Notes: a model not told the origin generated them from the sequence alone. 23,424 bases of DNA from CAVPGH01 sp046726955 (GCA_046726955.1 JBKPBQ010000613.1:1-23424); one strand, 5' to 3'. Positions 1-8,104 are shown, counted from the first letter of the stretch. Made by a program: numbers and translations.

Positions 1-1649
1 GGTACGGCCTGGTGGGGCAGGCGGTGGCGCGACGCCTGCTGCGCGAGTCGCCGCGCCGGCTGATCCTCCTCTCGCTCACGCAGCGGGAAGCGGAAGATGC
101 AGTGCGCGCCCTCGAGGTCGAGCGCGGAGAAGTCGAGCTCACGGCAGCCTGGGGCGACGTCTTCACGTTCGCCGACTGGAAGGACGAGCCGCGCGACAAG
201 GTGTACGGCGACCCCGCGCGCCGCCGGCGCTTCATCGAGAGCCTGGTGGAGCCGCTGTCGGAAGCGGCGGCTGCCGAGTACTACCTCTACCAGCTCGTGA
301 CCCGCGAGCAGCCGGAGATCATAGTGGACGCGGTCAACACCGCCACCGGCATCGCCTACCAGGACGTCTACAAGACGGGACGGCTCGCCTGGGACGCGCT
401 GCAGAAAGGAGCGGACCTCAGGGACAGCCTGGAGATGCTGCTCGTCACCGGCCACGTCCCCCAGCTCATCCGGCACGTGCAGGTGCTCTACCAGGCGATG
501 GTCAAGGCGGGCACGCGGGCGTACTTGAAGATCGGGACCTCGGGAACGGGCGGGATGGGGCTCAACATTCCCTACACGCACTCCGAGGAGAAGCCGTCAC
601 GGCAGCTCCTGTCCAAGAGCGCGCTCGCGGGCGCGCACACGCTCCTCCTCTTCCTGATGGCGCGCACGCCGGGTGGCCCGATCACGAAGGAGATCAAGCC
701 CGCGGCCGCCATCGCCTGGAAGAGGATCGGCTACGGCGAGATCCGCCGCGGGGGCCGGCCCGTTCCCCTCCACGACGCGGATCCGGTGAACGCGGTCTTC
801 CTCCAACCCGGCGAGCGGTTCCGCCCCTTGGACCCGCAACACGACCATCCGGTCGGAAGGAACCTGGAGAGCGTCTTCATCGACACCGGGGAGAACGGCA
901 TCTTCTCGCTCGAGGAGTTCGCGGCGATCACGACGAGCGAGCAGATGGAGTTCGTGACCCCGGAGGAGATCGCGGACGTGGTGGCGCACGAGCTCGGGGG
1001 CGGCAACACCGGCCACGACGTCATCAACGCGCTCGACAACGCGGTCATGGGGCCGACGTACCGCGCCGGCCTCATGCGGCACTGGGCGCTCGAAAAGCTA
1101 CGGGAGCTCGAGAACAAGCACGACGTGCGCAGCGTCGCCTTCGAGAACCTCGGCCCGCCCCGGCTGTCCAAGCTCCTCTTCGAGGCCGACATCCTCCGCC
1201 GCACCTTCGGCACGATGGGCGTCGTCAAGGACGCCTCTGCGGCCGAGATGTCGCTCCGGACGCTCGAGGAGCTGGGCTCGGACGACGAGTACCGGAGCCA
1301 GATCGTCTCCATCGGCATCCCCATCCTTCTCCCGGAGGGCGCGCTCCTGCGCGGCCCCGAGTGCAAGATCCCCGCGGCCACCACCGCCGGCCAGACGTTC
1401 GAGATCACCGCGGAGGGCGTGGAGGCCTGGGCCCACGCGGGATGGGTGGACCTCCGCGAGGAGAACATGAAGCGCTGGAAGGAGCGCTTCACGCGCATCG
1501 AAGTCGACATCGACGGCATCCCCGCCGACGAGTCCTCCTCGCGCTTCCTCCGCGACCGGCAGTTCTGGAGCGCGGAGGGGCTCATCCAGCCCGGGAAGAT
1601 CGTGGGCTGGATCTTCGCGACCGAGGAGAAGGGCGCGCGGATGAAATAA
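1..1649 (+). CDS. Rossmann-fold NAD(P)-dependent oxidoreductase-like protein (5' partial)
   Basis: The reading frame is open from base 3, and its first visible residues, YGLVGQAVARRLL, look like the glycine-rich nucleotide-binding turn of a Rossmann fold. The true start therefore lies upstream of the window, and the GTG at 12 falls inside this motif and is not the start. About 549 residues are visible. After the Rossmann part comes a 'VDAVNTATG' segment and later a 'GTSGTGGMGLNIPYTH' stretch, which resembles SDR/epimerase proteins in placing a conserved segment near a substrate pocket. The rest (about 300 residues) is soluble, with no membrane segment, and I do not recognise it as a named enzyme. 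The substrate is unknown. The stop at 1647-1649 is 10 nt before the cation exporter gene, so the two are probably cotranscribed. The Rossmann assignment is fairly secure; the oxidoreductase role is inferred. Confidence 0.7.
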   Translation, partial: YGLVGQAVARRLLRESPRRLILLSLTQREAEDAVRALEVERGEVELTAAWGDVFTFADWKDEPRDKVYGDPARRRRFIESLVEPLSEAAAAEYYLYQLVTREQPEIIVDAVNTATGIAYQDVYKTGRLAWDALQKGADLRDSLEMLLVTGHVPQLIRHVQVLYQAMVKAGTRAYLKIGTSGTGGMGLNIPYTHSEEKPSRQLLSKSALAGAHTLLLFLMARTPGGPITKEIKPAAAIAWKRIGYGEIRRGGRPVPLHDADPVNAVFLQPGERFRPLDPQHDHPVGRNLESVFIDTGENGIFSLEEFAAITTSEQMEFVTPEEIADVVAHELGGGNTGHDVINALDNAVMGPTYRAGLMRHWALEKLRELENKHDVRSVAFENLGPPRLSKLLFEADILRRTFGTMGVVKDASAAEMSLRTLEELGSDDEYRSQIVSIGIPILLPEGALLRGPECKIPAATTAGQTFEITAEGVEAWAHAGWVDLREENMKRWKERFTRIEVDIDGIPADESSSRFLRDRQFWSAEGLIQPGKIVGWIFATEEKGARMK

Positions 1650-1659
1650 TGAAGTAGCG

Positions 1660-2553
1660 ATGGCGTCGGCGGTCGAAGTCACGCGCAGCGGCGTCCGCCG
1701 CGTCCTGTGGATCACCCTCCTCCTGAATCTCGCCGTGAGCGGGGCGAAGGTCCTGGTGGGGACGCTCACGGGCAGCCTGGCCATGGTCGCCGACGGCTAC
1801 CACAGCCTGGTGGACGGGTCGAACAACGTCATCGGCCTCGTGGTGGCGGCGTTCGCGTACCGGCCCCCCGACTCCGGCCACCCCTACGGGCACCGCAAGT
1901 TCGAGACCGCGGCGACGCTCGTGATCGGGGGGGCGCTCCTGCTCCTCGCCGGACAGATCGCCGTGGGCGCGCTCGCGCGGACGGGTCGCAGCGAGCCTCC
2001 CGCCATCGGAGTCGCGAACTGGGCGGTCATGGTCGCCACACTCGCCGTGAACTTCTTCGTCTCCCGATACGAGGCGCAGGAGGGCCACCGCCTGGGCAGC
2101 GCCTACCTCGTGGCCGACGCCGCCCACACCCGCTCCGACCTCCTCGTCTCGCTCGGCGTCATCCTCTCCTTCGCGGTGGGTCGTCTCGGGCTGCCCCAGG
2201 CGGACGCCGTCGTGGCGATCGGCATCGCGGGGGTGATCGCGTGGCAGGCCTCGCGCATCCTCGTGGCCGCGTTCAACGTCCTCACCGACCGCGCCGCGCT
2301 GCCGGCGGAGGCGATCGAGAGCGTGCTGCGCGAGATCCCGGAGGTGCGCTCCTCCCGCGACATCCGGACGCGGGGCGCGGGCGACGCGGTCTACGTGGAC
2401 CTCTGCGTGCACGTGGACGGCGGCATGAGCCTCCACGCCGCGCACGAGGTCGCGGACCGCATCGAGGAGGCGATCATGCGCGCCCACCCCGAGATCGTGG
2501 ACGTGGTCGTGCACCTCGAGCCCGCCTCTGCGGTCGCGCCCGAGAGCGCCTGA
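1660..2553 (+). CDS. Cation diffusion facilitator (CDF) family metal exporter
   Basis: This 297-aa protein has the CDF plan: six membrane segments in the first ~210 residues and a cytoplasmic ferredoxin-like C-terminal domain of ~85 residues. The metal site is visible. TM2 carries D45-x-x-H48-x-x-x-D52 and TM5 carries D153-x-x-H156-x-x-x-D160. The 'HPYGHRKFE' signature follows TM2. CDF proteins export divalent metals by proton antiport across the cytoplasmic membrane. HxxxD in both TM2 and TM5 is the pattern typical of Zn-type CDFs, so Zn(II) (perhaps also Cd or Co) is the likeliest substrate, by inference. The ATG at 1660 follows the upstream stop by 10 nt, and the stop at 2553 is 1 nt from the next start, so this is the middle gene of a tight three-gene unit. 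Length is normal for the family. Confidence 0.93.
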   Translation: MASAVEVTRSGVRRVLWITLLLNLAVSGAKVLVGTLTGSLAMVADGYHSLVDGSNNVIGLVVAAFAYRPPDSGHPYGHRKFETAATLVIGGALLLLAGQIAVGALARTGRSEPPAIGVANWAVMVATLAVNFFVSRYEAQEGHRLGSAYLVADAAHTRSDLLVSLGVILSFAVGRLGLPQADAVVAIGIAGVIAWQASRILVAAFNVLTDRAALPAEAIESVLREIPEVRSSRDIRTRGAGDAVYVDLCVHVDGGMSLHAAHEVADRIEEAIMRAHPEIVDVVVHLEPASAVAPESA

Positions 2554-2554
2554 A

Positions 2555-3355
2555 GTGGCCCCCCTCCGCCGCGGCTTCGTCGACTTGCGGCCGGCGGAGC
2601 TGGAAGCGGCGGCGCCCGTCCGCACGTCGCTCTTCCTGGGCCGCCTCGATCCGGAGGCGCTGCGCCGCGAGCTCGAAGACGCCGGTATCCTCGCCGCCCT
2701 CGCCGCGCGCGGCTTCGTGCGCGTGCAGCTCCGAACGAGCGTCGAGTCGGGCGAGCACCGCCTCCGCATCATCCCCGCGGGGGGGACGAAGACGCTCGTG
2801 GACCTCCGGCTCACCGAGGCGACGACGCTCCTCAAGGAGCCGCGGCGCGGCCGCCTCGGGCTCGAGGTGCTGTCCTTCCTGTCCATGAACTGGCTGACGC
2901 TACAGGATCCCGACCGCCCGTTCGCGGCGGACCGTCCGCAGCTGCCGGGGCAGGACCACCCCGGCCTCGGCCTCGCCCGCGCCGTCTACGAGCGGCTTCT
3001 CGTGTGGGCGGAGGACTGGGGCAAGGACGGCCTGCTGAACTTCCCAGAGTACTTCCACAACGCGCTCATTTATGCACCGGCGTTCCGCTTCATCTCCCCC
3101 GCGCGTGCGGGCCGCTTCCGGGCGCTCAGGCGCGACCTCGCCCCGCTGGCGATGGCCGAGGCCTCGTGGGCCGTCGAGCAGGGACGCGTGCGCGAGGAGC
3201 CCGCGGGGACGGTCGTCTCGTGGGAGCCCGCGGAGATGGTGGCCGCGATCTCGCACGACGTGCGGCGCTACCTGGACTCGGAGGACTACGAGCGCGCGAT
3301 CGCCGAAGTGGCGGATCAAACCCGTTACCGGGTAGACGCGGGGCCGGGCGCGTAA
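2555..3355 (+). CDS. Hypothetical protein, 266 aa
   Basis: I do not recognise this family. The GTG start at 2555 is chosen because it lies 1 nt after the exporter stop (TGA-A-GTG), an arrangement expected for translational coupling, and because reading from there gives a continuous soluble protein. It has no signal peptide or membrane segment. It is rich in Arg, Glu and Leu, with a mid-region containing several aromatics (NFPEYFHNALIYAPAFRF, about residues 165-182) that looks like a folded core, not low-complexity sequence. It ends with a short Gly/Ala tail. Codon use looks like its neighbours. Its position suggests it shares a transcript with the CDF exporter, but nothing shows a role in metal handling. 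It is likely a real gene because its frame has the local high-GC third-position pattern and overlapping frames give only low-complexity Arg-rich products. Confidence 0.75.
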   Translation: MAPLRRGFVDLRPAELEAAAPVRTSLFLGRLDPEALRRELEDAGILAALAARGFVRVQLRTSVESGEHRLRIIPAGGTKTLVDLRLTEATTLLKEPRRGRLGLEVLSFLSMNWLTLQDPDRPFAADRPQLPGQDHPGLGLARAVYERLLVWAEDWGKDGLLNFPEYFHNALIYAPAFRFISPARAGRFRALRRDLAPLAMAEASWAVEQGRVREEPAGTVVSWEPAEMVAAISHDVRRYLDSEDYERAIAEVADQTRYRVDAGPGA

Positions 3356-3364
3356 CGAGCGATC

Positions 3365-3391
3365 CCCTGCCCTACGTGGGGAGGGACAGGG
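3365..3391. terminator. Candidate bidirectional terminator hairpin
   Basis: In the 65-bp gap between two convergent genes, CCCTGCCCT (3365-3373) pairs with AGGGACAGGG (3382-3391), giving nine base pairs with one bulged A and an 8-nt loop. No U-tract follows on either strand. Its role as a terminator rests on position and stem strength alone. Confidence 0.4.
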
Positions 3392-3420
3392 TGGGGGGTC
3401 CATGAATGAACGGCCCGGCC

Positions 3421-3744
3421 TTAACCCTTCGGTCCCCCGCAGGCCTCGCAGGGGCAGAGCGCGCGCAGCATCTTGAAGCTGTAGATGCCGGTGTTGTGGC
3501 CGTCGGCCCACGTGGGCGCGATCGCGTAGTTGCCGACGCCTTCGAGGTGCACGACGTCCTGGCCCGTCAGGTCGAGGTAGCGGGCGGTGGGGGCGTGTCC
3601 CTGGCAGGTCGCGCACGGGCACCAGCTCCGCAGGTAGTCCAGGGGGAAGGGCGAGACGTGCCCGTCGTCCCACACGACCACGAGACGCCGCGCGCCCTTC
3701 TCGTGGCGAACCTCGACGGGCTCGGGATAGTCGGTGGTGCTCAC
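3421..3744 (-). CDS. DUF971 (GBBH-like N-terminal) protein
   Basis: This 107-aa protein matches the DUF971 domain, also found at the N-terminus of gamma-butyrobetaine hydroxylase and attached to some Mrp/ApbC proteins. Hallmarks visible are WDDGHVSPFPLDYLR, then a CPCATC cysteine cluster, the WADGHNTGIYSF motif, and a second C-terminal cluster CPCEAC. The paired cysteine clusters suggest a metal or Fe-S site, but this is inference; the biochemical role of stand-alone DUF971 proteins is not established. I choose the GTG at 3744, so that the protein begins VSTTDYPEP and has the family's usual length of 100-110 residues. A longer frame extends upstream into the FHA gene and yields low-complexity sequence. 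It starts 14 nt after the FHA gene stop, so the two are probably one transcript. Confidence 0.88.
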   Translation of the reverse strand: MSTTDYPEPVEVRHEKGARRLVVVWDDGHVSPFPLDYLRSWCPCATCQGHAPTARYLDLTGQDVVHLEGVGNYAIAPTWADGHNTGIYSFKMLRALCPCEACGGPKG

Positions 3745-3758
3745 TGGGAGACGAACGA

Positions 3759-4763
3759 TCAGGCCGCTGGGGAACGACGGAGGCTTTCGCCTCGGCCCTC
3801 TTGCGAGTCGTCGAACTTGAAACGCGTGATACGCCAGACGCCGCCCTCCCGGCGCAGCTCGATCGTCACGCGCTCGGGGGTGCCGCCGCCGTCGGGGGTG
3901 AGCACTCCCGAGAGGGTTGCGCGGTCGTTCGTCACGGAGCGGCTCCAGAACGTGGCGTCGGCATTCCTCTTCAGCCCGGGATGCCGCTCGACGAGCGCCT
4001 CGAACTCCTCGCGGCTCATCTCCGCCTTCAGCGAGGGGGCGAGCCCGGCGTAGGCGCCGTCGATGTCGCCGCCCTTGATCTGGCGCAATGTAGTGCGCGC
4101 TCCCTCTGCCGCCCCCTGCGTGAAGACGTACAGCCCGCCGGTGAGGCCGCCCGCGAGGAGCAGGACGAGGAGGAAGCACCCGCAGCAGCCGGCCGTGATC
4201 CAGAAGAAGGGGCTGCGGCCTTTCCTCGCCGGCGGCGGGGCGGACATCTGGGGGACGGGAGCCGACGCGGGCGACCCCGCGCCGCGGAAGCGCTCCTTGG
4301 CGGCAGCCGCGCTGGGCGGCGGCGGGGGCGCGGCGGGCGGGGTTGGGGGGGGAGCGGCCTTGGGAAGGGGAGGCGGCGGGGGAGACGCCTTGGGCACGCC
4401 CAGGGCCGGCGTCGCCAGGAGGGTGGCTTCCGGCGTGTTCGCCGCGACCGTCACGTCCATGTCGTCGGGAGGCAGGTCGACGCGGAAGGCCACGGTGCCG
4501 AAGCGCAGCTCCTGGCCGTTCTTCAGGACCGCCTCGCCGACCTTCTGGCTGTCCACGTAGGTGCCGTTGGCGCTGCCCTGGTCCACCACGGCCCAGACGT
4601 GGCCCCGCCTCTCGATCTTGGCGTGCTTGCGCGACACCGAGCCGTCGGAGAGGAGCACGTCGCAGCCGGGCTCGCGCCCCACCATGGTCTCGGCGGCGGA
4701 AATCTCGATGGTCGAAATGGAGGAGGGCAGCCCCGAGGCGGGAACCAGCCGCAGCGTGCTCAT
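3759..4763 (-). CDS. FHA-domain single-pass membrane protein
   Basis: A 334-aa protein with four parts. Residues ~1-100 form a forkhead-associated domain with GREPGCDV, the SRKHAKIE phosphothreonine-binding motif and NGTYVD. Residues ~115-185 form a Pro/Ala-rich linker. A hydrophobic segment lies near 187-215 (ITAGCCGCFLLVLLLAGG). About 115 C-terminal residues resemble the small NTF2-like/DUF4864-DUF4878 accessory domains (motif 'IKGGDIDGAYAGL'). FHA domains bind phosphothreonine, and there is no N-terminal signal peptide, so the FHA part should face the cytoplasm and the C-terminal domain the periplasm. Two Ser/Thr kinases lie 4-7 kb away and could supply phosphorylated partners; that is inference. 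The ATG at 4763 is preceded by a good minus-strand promoter that leaves only ~8 nt of leader, and there is no clear Shine-Dalgarno sequence. Confidence 0.9.
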   Translation of the reverse strand: MSTLRLVPASGLPSSISTIEISAAETMVGREPGCDVLLSDGSVSRKHAKIERRGHVWAVVDQGSANGTYVDSQKVGEAVLKNGQELRFGTVAFRVDLPPDDMDVTVAANTPEATLLATPALGVPKASPPPPPLPKAAPPPTPPAAPPPPPSAAAAKERFRGAGSPASAPVPQMSAPPPARKGRSPFFWITAGCCGCFLLVLLLAGGLTGGLYVFTQGAAEGARTTLRQIKGGDIDGAYAGLAPSLKAEMSREEFEALVERHPGLKRNADATFWSRSVTNDRATLSGVLTPDGGGTPERVTIELRREGGVWRITRFKFDDSQEGRGESLRRSPAA

Positions 4764-4777
4764 GGAGTCGCAGCAGG

Positions 4778-4807
4778 ATTCTAGGGGTCGCTCGTCCCGT
4801 GCGTCAA
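4778..4807 (-). promoter_or_regulatory. Sigma70-like promoter for the FHA-DUF971 pair
   Basis: On the minus strand, TTGACG (4807-4802) is followed by an 18-bp spacer and TAGAAT (4783-4778). Transcription would start about 7 nt further on, near 4771, leaving only ~8 nt before the ATG at 4763. The message would be nearly leaderless, which fits the absence of a clear ribosome binding site. Confidence 0.55.
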
Positions 4808-4844
4808 CCGAGGCGCTCCTGGGCGGAATGGTCCTTTTGTTTCA

Positions 4845-4874
4845 TTGACACCTTTGCCGATCGAAACCTAGAAT
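4845..4874 (+). promoter_or_regulatory. Sigma70-like promoter for the cytochrome c maturation genes
   Basis: A perfect TTGACA (4845-4850), an 18-bp spacer and TAGAAT (4869-4874) lie in one of the few AT-richer patches of the window. The predicted start near 4881 gives a ~47-nt leader to the ATG at 4928. The spacer length and -10 box match those of the divergent promoter facing the FHA gene. Confidence 0.65.
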
Positions 4875-4927
4875 TTGTCCTGAGTTCAGGCCCCGCGGGA
4901 CCGCCCACCCCGCCTGACGGCCCCGGA

Positions 4928-6454
4928 ATGCCAATGCCAGAGCAGACGACGATCGCCTCTCGTGTCCTCGACGTCCTGGCCTCGCTGCGCCTCGCCGTCG
5001 TGGTCATGCTCACGCTCGCCAGCACCTGTGCCTACGCGACGTTCTACGAGATGGAGCACGGAACGCCCGCCGTCCAGCGCGACATCTACATGACCCCGGC
5101 CTTTGCGGGCATCCTCGTCCTGCTCGGGATCAACATCTTCGCGGTGATGATCAGCCGCTGGCCGTGGAAGAAGCACCACATCGGGTTCGTCATCGCCCAC
5201 GTCGGCATCCTGAGCCTCCTCGCCGGCTCGCTCATCTCGCTCCACGGCGGGCTCGACTCGAACATGCCCCTCTACGAGGGCGAGACCTCCGACCGCGTGT
5301 CGCTGCTCGAGAAGGCGCTGCACGTGTCGATCCCCGCCACCGGCGCCCACGGCTCATTCCCCGTCGCCTTCGAGAAGCGGCCTCCGCGCCCCGGCCGCGA
5401 GCTGCTTTTCTCGGTCCCGGGCAGCGACGTCACGCTCGTGGCCGAGGCCTTCGAGCCCCACGTCGAGGTGCGCGAGAGCTTCGCCCCCGCGGAGGCGGGC
5501 GTCCCCGCGCTCCACCTCGTGGTGCAGGCGCCGATGGCGACGCAGGATGCCTGGCTCGCGCCCGACGAGCCCTCGCGCAGCCATCTCGATCTCGGGATGG
5601 TCTCGTTCGGCTTCCACACCGCGGAGACGGAGAACGAGGCGCAGGAGCTGCTGCGCCACGCGGAAGGCCGCAACCATCTGTCTTTCGTCCAGGGACCGTC
5701 GGGCGCGCTTCGCTTCGCCGCCACCGGAAGCTCGGGCGGTCCCGTCGTGGGCAAGGTGGAGGTGGGCCAGGCGATCCCGACGGGGTGGCCGGCGCTCGGC
5801 GTCACCGTGGACAAGTATTTCGAGAGCGCCGCGATGCAGCGCACGGTCGCTCCCGCGCCTGTCCCGGCGAAGGAAGAGCGCCGGATGTCCGCGGTCCGCG
5901 TCCACCTGGAAGGAAAGGCGGCGCGAAGCGAGCCGGAATGGATCTTGTGGACGGAGGCGCGCACGCTCCGCTTCGGGCCGAACCGCGTGAGCGTCGCCTA
6001 CCGCGCGCCCGAGGCCGCGCTGCCCTTCAAGGTCACCCTGCTGAAGTTCAACTCCGACAAGTACCCGGGCTCGTCGATGGCCGCGACCTACGAGAGCTGG
6101 GTCCGCGTGGACGACGCCGAGCAGGGCGTCTCCGAGCACCACATCTCGATGAACAACCCGATGCACTACCGGGGCTACATCTTCTTCCAGGCGTCCTACG
6201 TCGAAGGAACGCCCATGATGTCGATCTTTTCCGTGGCCCGCGCGCCGGGGCTGCCCCTCGTCTACCTCGGGGTCGTCCTCATCGGCACGGGGGTCATCTG
6301 GATGTTCTACGTGAAGCCGTACCTGGCCCGGCGGCAGGCCGCGCGGGCCCTCGCGGCAAAACGCGAACGGGAGAGCCGAAATGAAGCGCCTTCTCCTCCT
6401 GAGCCCGTGCCTCCTCGCCCTGCTCCTGCCCAGCCCGCTCCAGGCGGGGCCTGA
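4928..6454 (+). CDS. resB: ResB/CcsB-type cytochrome c maturation protein
   Basis: A 508-aa member of the ResB family, which with CcsA forms the system II complex that carries heme across the membrane and attaches it to apocytochrome c. Membrane segments lie near residues 17-38, 60-76 and 85-105, followed by a ~330-residue periplasmic domain and a last segment near 442-462. Histidines flank TM3 (KKHHIGF and H91), where ResB proteins bind heme. The signature MNNPMHYRGYIFFQ precedes the final helix. I start at the ATG at 4928 (a second ATG is at 4934). The same frame is open back to 4343, but it then crosses the divergent FHA gene and the promoter. The last 25 codons overlap ccsA and encode a Pro/Ala-rich tail. 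Confidence 0.92.
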   Translation: MPMPEQTTIASRVLDVLASLRLAVVVMLTLASTCAYATFYEMEHGTPAVQRDIYMTPAFAGILVLLGINIFAVMISRWPWKKHHIGFVIAHVGILSLLAGSLISLHGGLDSNMPLYEGETSDRVSLLEKALHVSIPATGAHGSFPVAFEKRPPRPGRELLFSVPGSDVTLVAEAFEPHVEVRESFAPAEAGVPALHLVVQAPMATQDAWLAPDEPSRSHLDLGMVSFGFHTAETENEAQELLRHAEGRNHLSFVQGPSGALRFAATGSSGGPVVGKVEVGQAIPTGWPALGVTVDKYFESAAMQRTVAPAPVPAKEERRMSAVRVHLEGKAARSEPEWILWTEARTLRFGPNRVSVAYRAPEAALPFKVTLLKFNSDKYPGSSMAATYESWVRVDDAEQGVSEHHISMNNPMHYRGYIFFQASYVEGTPMMSIFSVARAPGLPLVYLGVVLIGTGVIWMFYVKPYLARRQAARALAAKRERESRNEAPSPPEPVPPRPAPAQPAPGGA

Positions 6455-8066
6455 GCTCGATCCGCTCCGCCGGCTCGCCGTCCAGGACGGCGGGCGCATC
6501 AAGCCCTTCGACACCTTCGCGCGGGAGACGGCGCGCCGCCTCACCGGAGCCAAGCCCTTCGGCTTCGAGCGGGTGAAGGGCCTCGACCCCACAGAGTGGA
6601 TCCTCGCCATGATCTCCGACCCCGCGCGCTGGCGCGAGGAGAGGATGATCAAGGTGACGCACGCCGGCCTCCGCAAGGCCGCGGGCCTCCCGGAGAAGAG
6701 CGACGCGCTCTACACCTTCAACGAGCTCGTCACCCACGACGGCTTCCTCAAGGCGGCCGACGCCGTCCACGAGAAGATGCGCAAGGACCGGGAGGCCAAG
6801 CTCGACCCCGTGGAGCGCGAGATCTCCGAGCTCTACGAGAGCCTCTCGCTCCTCTCCGGGATCTTCTCCGGAGAGAGCGTCCGCGTCGTCCCCCATCCCA
6901 ACGACCCCAGCGCCACGTGGTTCTCGCTCGCCGACCTCGAGAAAGCGGACGTCCCGCAGGTGCAGCGCGTCAAGACGCTCGTGACCGCCCTCGTGGTCGC
7001 GTATCGCGACGGCGACAAGGCCAACGTCGGCACGGCCTCCGCCGCGCTCGGACGGCGGCTGGCGGAGATGGCGCCTTCGGTGTACCCGTCCGAGAAGGAC
7101 ATCGCGGTCGAGGTGCACTACAACCAGGCCAAGCCCTTCCGCACGGCGTGGCTGCTCTACCTGCTGGGCTTCCTCGCCCTCCTCGCGAGCTTCCCTCTCG
7201 CGTCGCGCCCCGCGTCGTGGGCGGGGATGGCGCTCGTCGTCTCCGCGTTCGTCATGCACGCCTACGGCATGGTGCTCCGCATGATGATCTCCGGTCGCCC
7301 GCCCGTCACGAACATGTACGAGTCCGTGATCTGGGTGGCCTGGGGAGCCATGCTCTTCGCGCTCGTCTTCGAGGCCGTCTACAAGGTGCGCTACTTCGCG
7401 GCCTGCGCGTCCGGGCTCGCGGTCATCTGCCTCATCCTCGCCGACAACGTGCCCATCCTCGACGGGTCGATCGAGCCTCTCGTTCCCGTCCTCCGCGACA
7501 ACATGTGGCTGACCGTGCACGTGCTCACGATCACGCTCGGCTACGCGGCGTTCACGCTCGCGATGGGCCTCGGGCACTTGAACCTCGGCCTCTACTTCTT
7601 CGCGCCGAAGCGCGAGTCGCTCTTCAAGTCGCTCTCGCTCTTCCTCTACCGCGCGCTGCAGGTGGGGACGCTCTTCCTCGCCGTCGGCACCGCCCTCGGC
7701 GGAGTCTGGGCCTCGTACTCCTGGGGGCGGTTCTGGGGCTGGGATCCCAAGGAGACGTGGGCGCTCATCGCGCTCCTCGGCTACCTCGCCATCCTGCACG
7801 GCCGGCTCGTCGGCTGGATCAAGGACTTCGGGATGGCCGTGGGCTCGATCGTGGGCTACCTCGGTGTCCTCATGGCCTGGTACGGCGTGAACTTCGTGCT
7901 CGGGACCGGTCTGCACTCCTACGGCTTCGGCTCCGGAGGCTACGCGTACGTCGGGGGCTTCGTGGCCTTCGAGCTGCTCGTGATCGTGGCCGCGGTGCTG
8001 CGCCGCCGGGCCGAGCAGACGCGGGCCCGGGGGACGGCAACCGGCGAGCTCCAGACCGCGCACTGA
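6381..8066 (+). CDS. ccsA: CcsA/ResC-type heme exporter with extracytoplasmic N-terminal domain
   Basis: A 561-aa protein. Residues 1-22 look like a signal peptide or first membrane anchor. Residues ~23-250 form a soluble domain beginning with a GGRIKPFDTFARE motif. From ~255 there is a multi-pass membrane region of about eight helices. The tryptophan-rich heme-handling WWD motif (WGRFWGWDPKETWALI) is near residues 447-462. Conserved histidines are seen near 380 (TVHVLT) and 511 (GLHSYGF), where CcsA ligates heme. Canonical CcsA is ~320 residues, so this is the longer form with an N-terminal extension, as seen in several non-proteobacterial lineages. It overlaps the resB frame by 74 bp, so the two are cotranscribed and probably stoichiometric. 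CcdA and ResA partners are not in the window. Confidence 0.94.
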   Translation: MKRLLLLSPCLLALLLPSPLQAGPELDPLRRLAVQDGGRIKPFDTFARETARRLTGAKPFGFERVKGLDPTEWILAMISDPARWREERMIKVTHAGLRKAAGLPEKSDALYTFNELVTHDGFLKAADAVHEKMRKDREAKLDPVEREISELYESLSLLSGIFSGESVRVVPHPNDPSATWFSLADLEKADVPQVQRVKTLVTALVVAYRDGDKANVGTASAALGRRLAEMAPSVYPSEKDIAVEVHYNQAKPFRTAWLLYLLGFLALLASFPLASRPASWAGMALVVSAFVMHAYGMVLRMMISGRPPVTNMYESVIWVAWGAMLFALVFEAVYKVRYFAACASGLAVICLILADNVPILDGSIEPLVPVLRDNMWLTVHVLTITLGYAAFTLAMGLGHLNLGLYFFAPKRESLFKSLSLFLYRALQVGTLFLAVGTALGGVWASYSWGRFWGWDPKETWALIALLGYLAILHGRLVGWIKDFGMAVGSIVGYLGVLMAWYGVNFVLGTGLHSYGFGSGGYAYVGGFVAFELLVIVAAVLRRRAEQTRARGTATGELQTAH

Positions 8067-8104
8067 CCTCGCGGCTCGCAAGAGTCCAGAAAGGAACCCT
8101 CCCC

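Noticed and set aside
4343..4927. A 195-residue N-terminal extension of ResB
   Set aside because: The frame is open, but this stretch crosses the divergent FHA gene and the promoter and encodes Arg/Pro-rich sequence. ResB family similarity begins just after 4928.
6294..8081. Antisense open frame of 595 codons opposite ccsA
   Set aside because: It is Glu/Arg/Val/His-rich shadow sequence with no membrane or enzymatic motif, while ccsA on the other strand is unmistakable.
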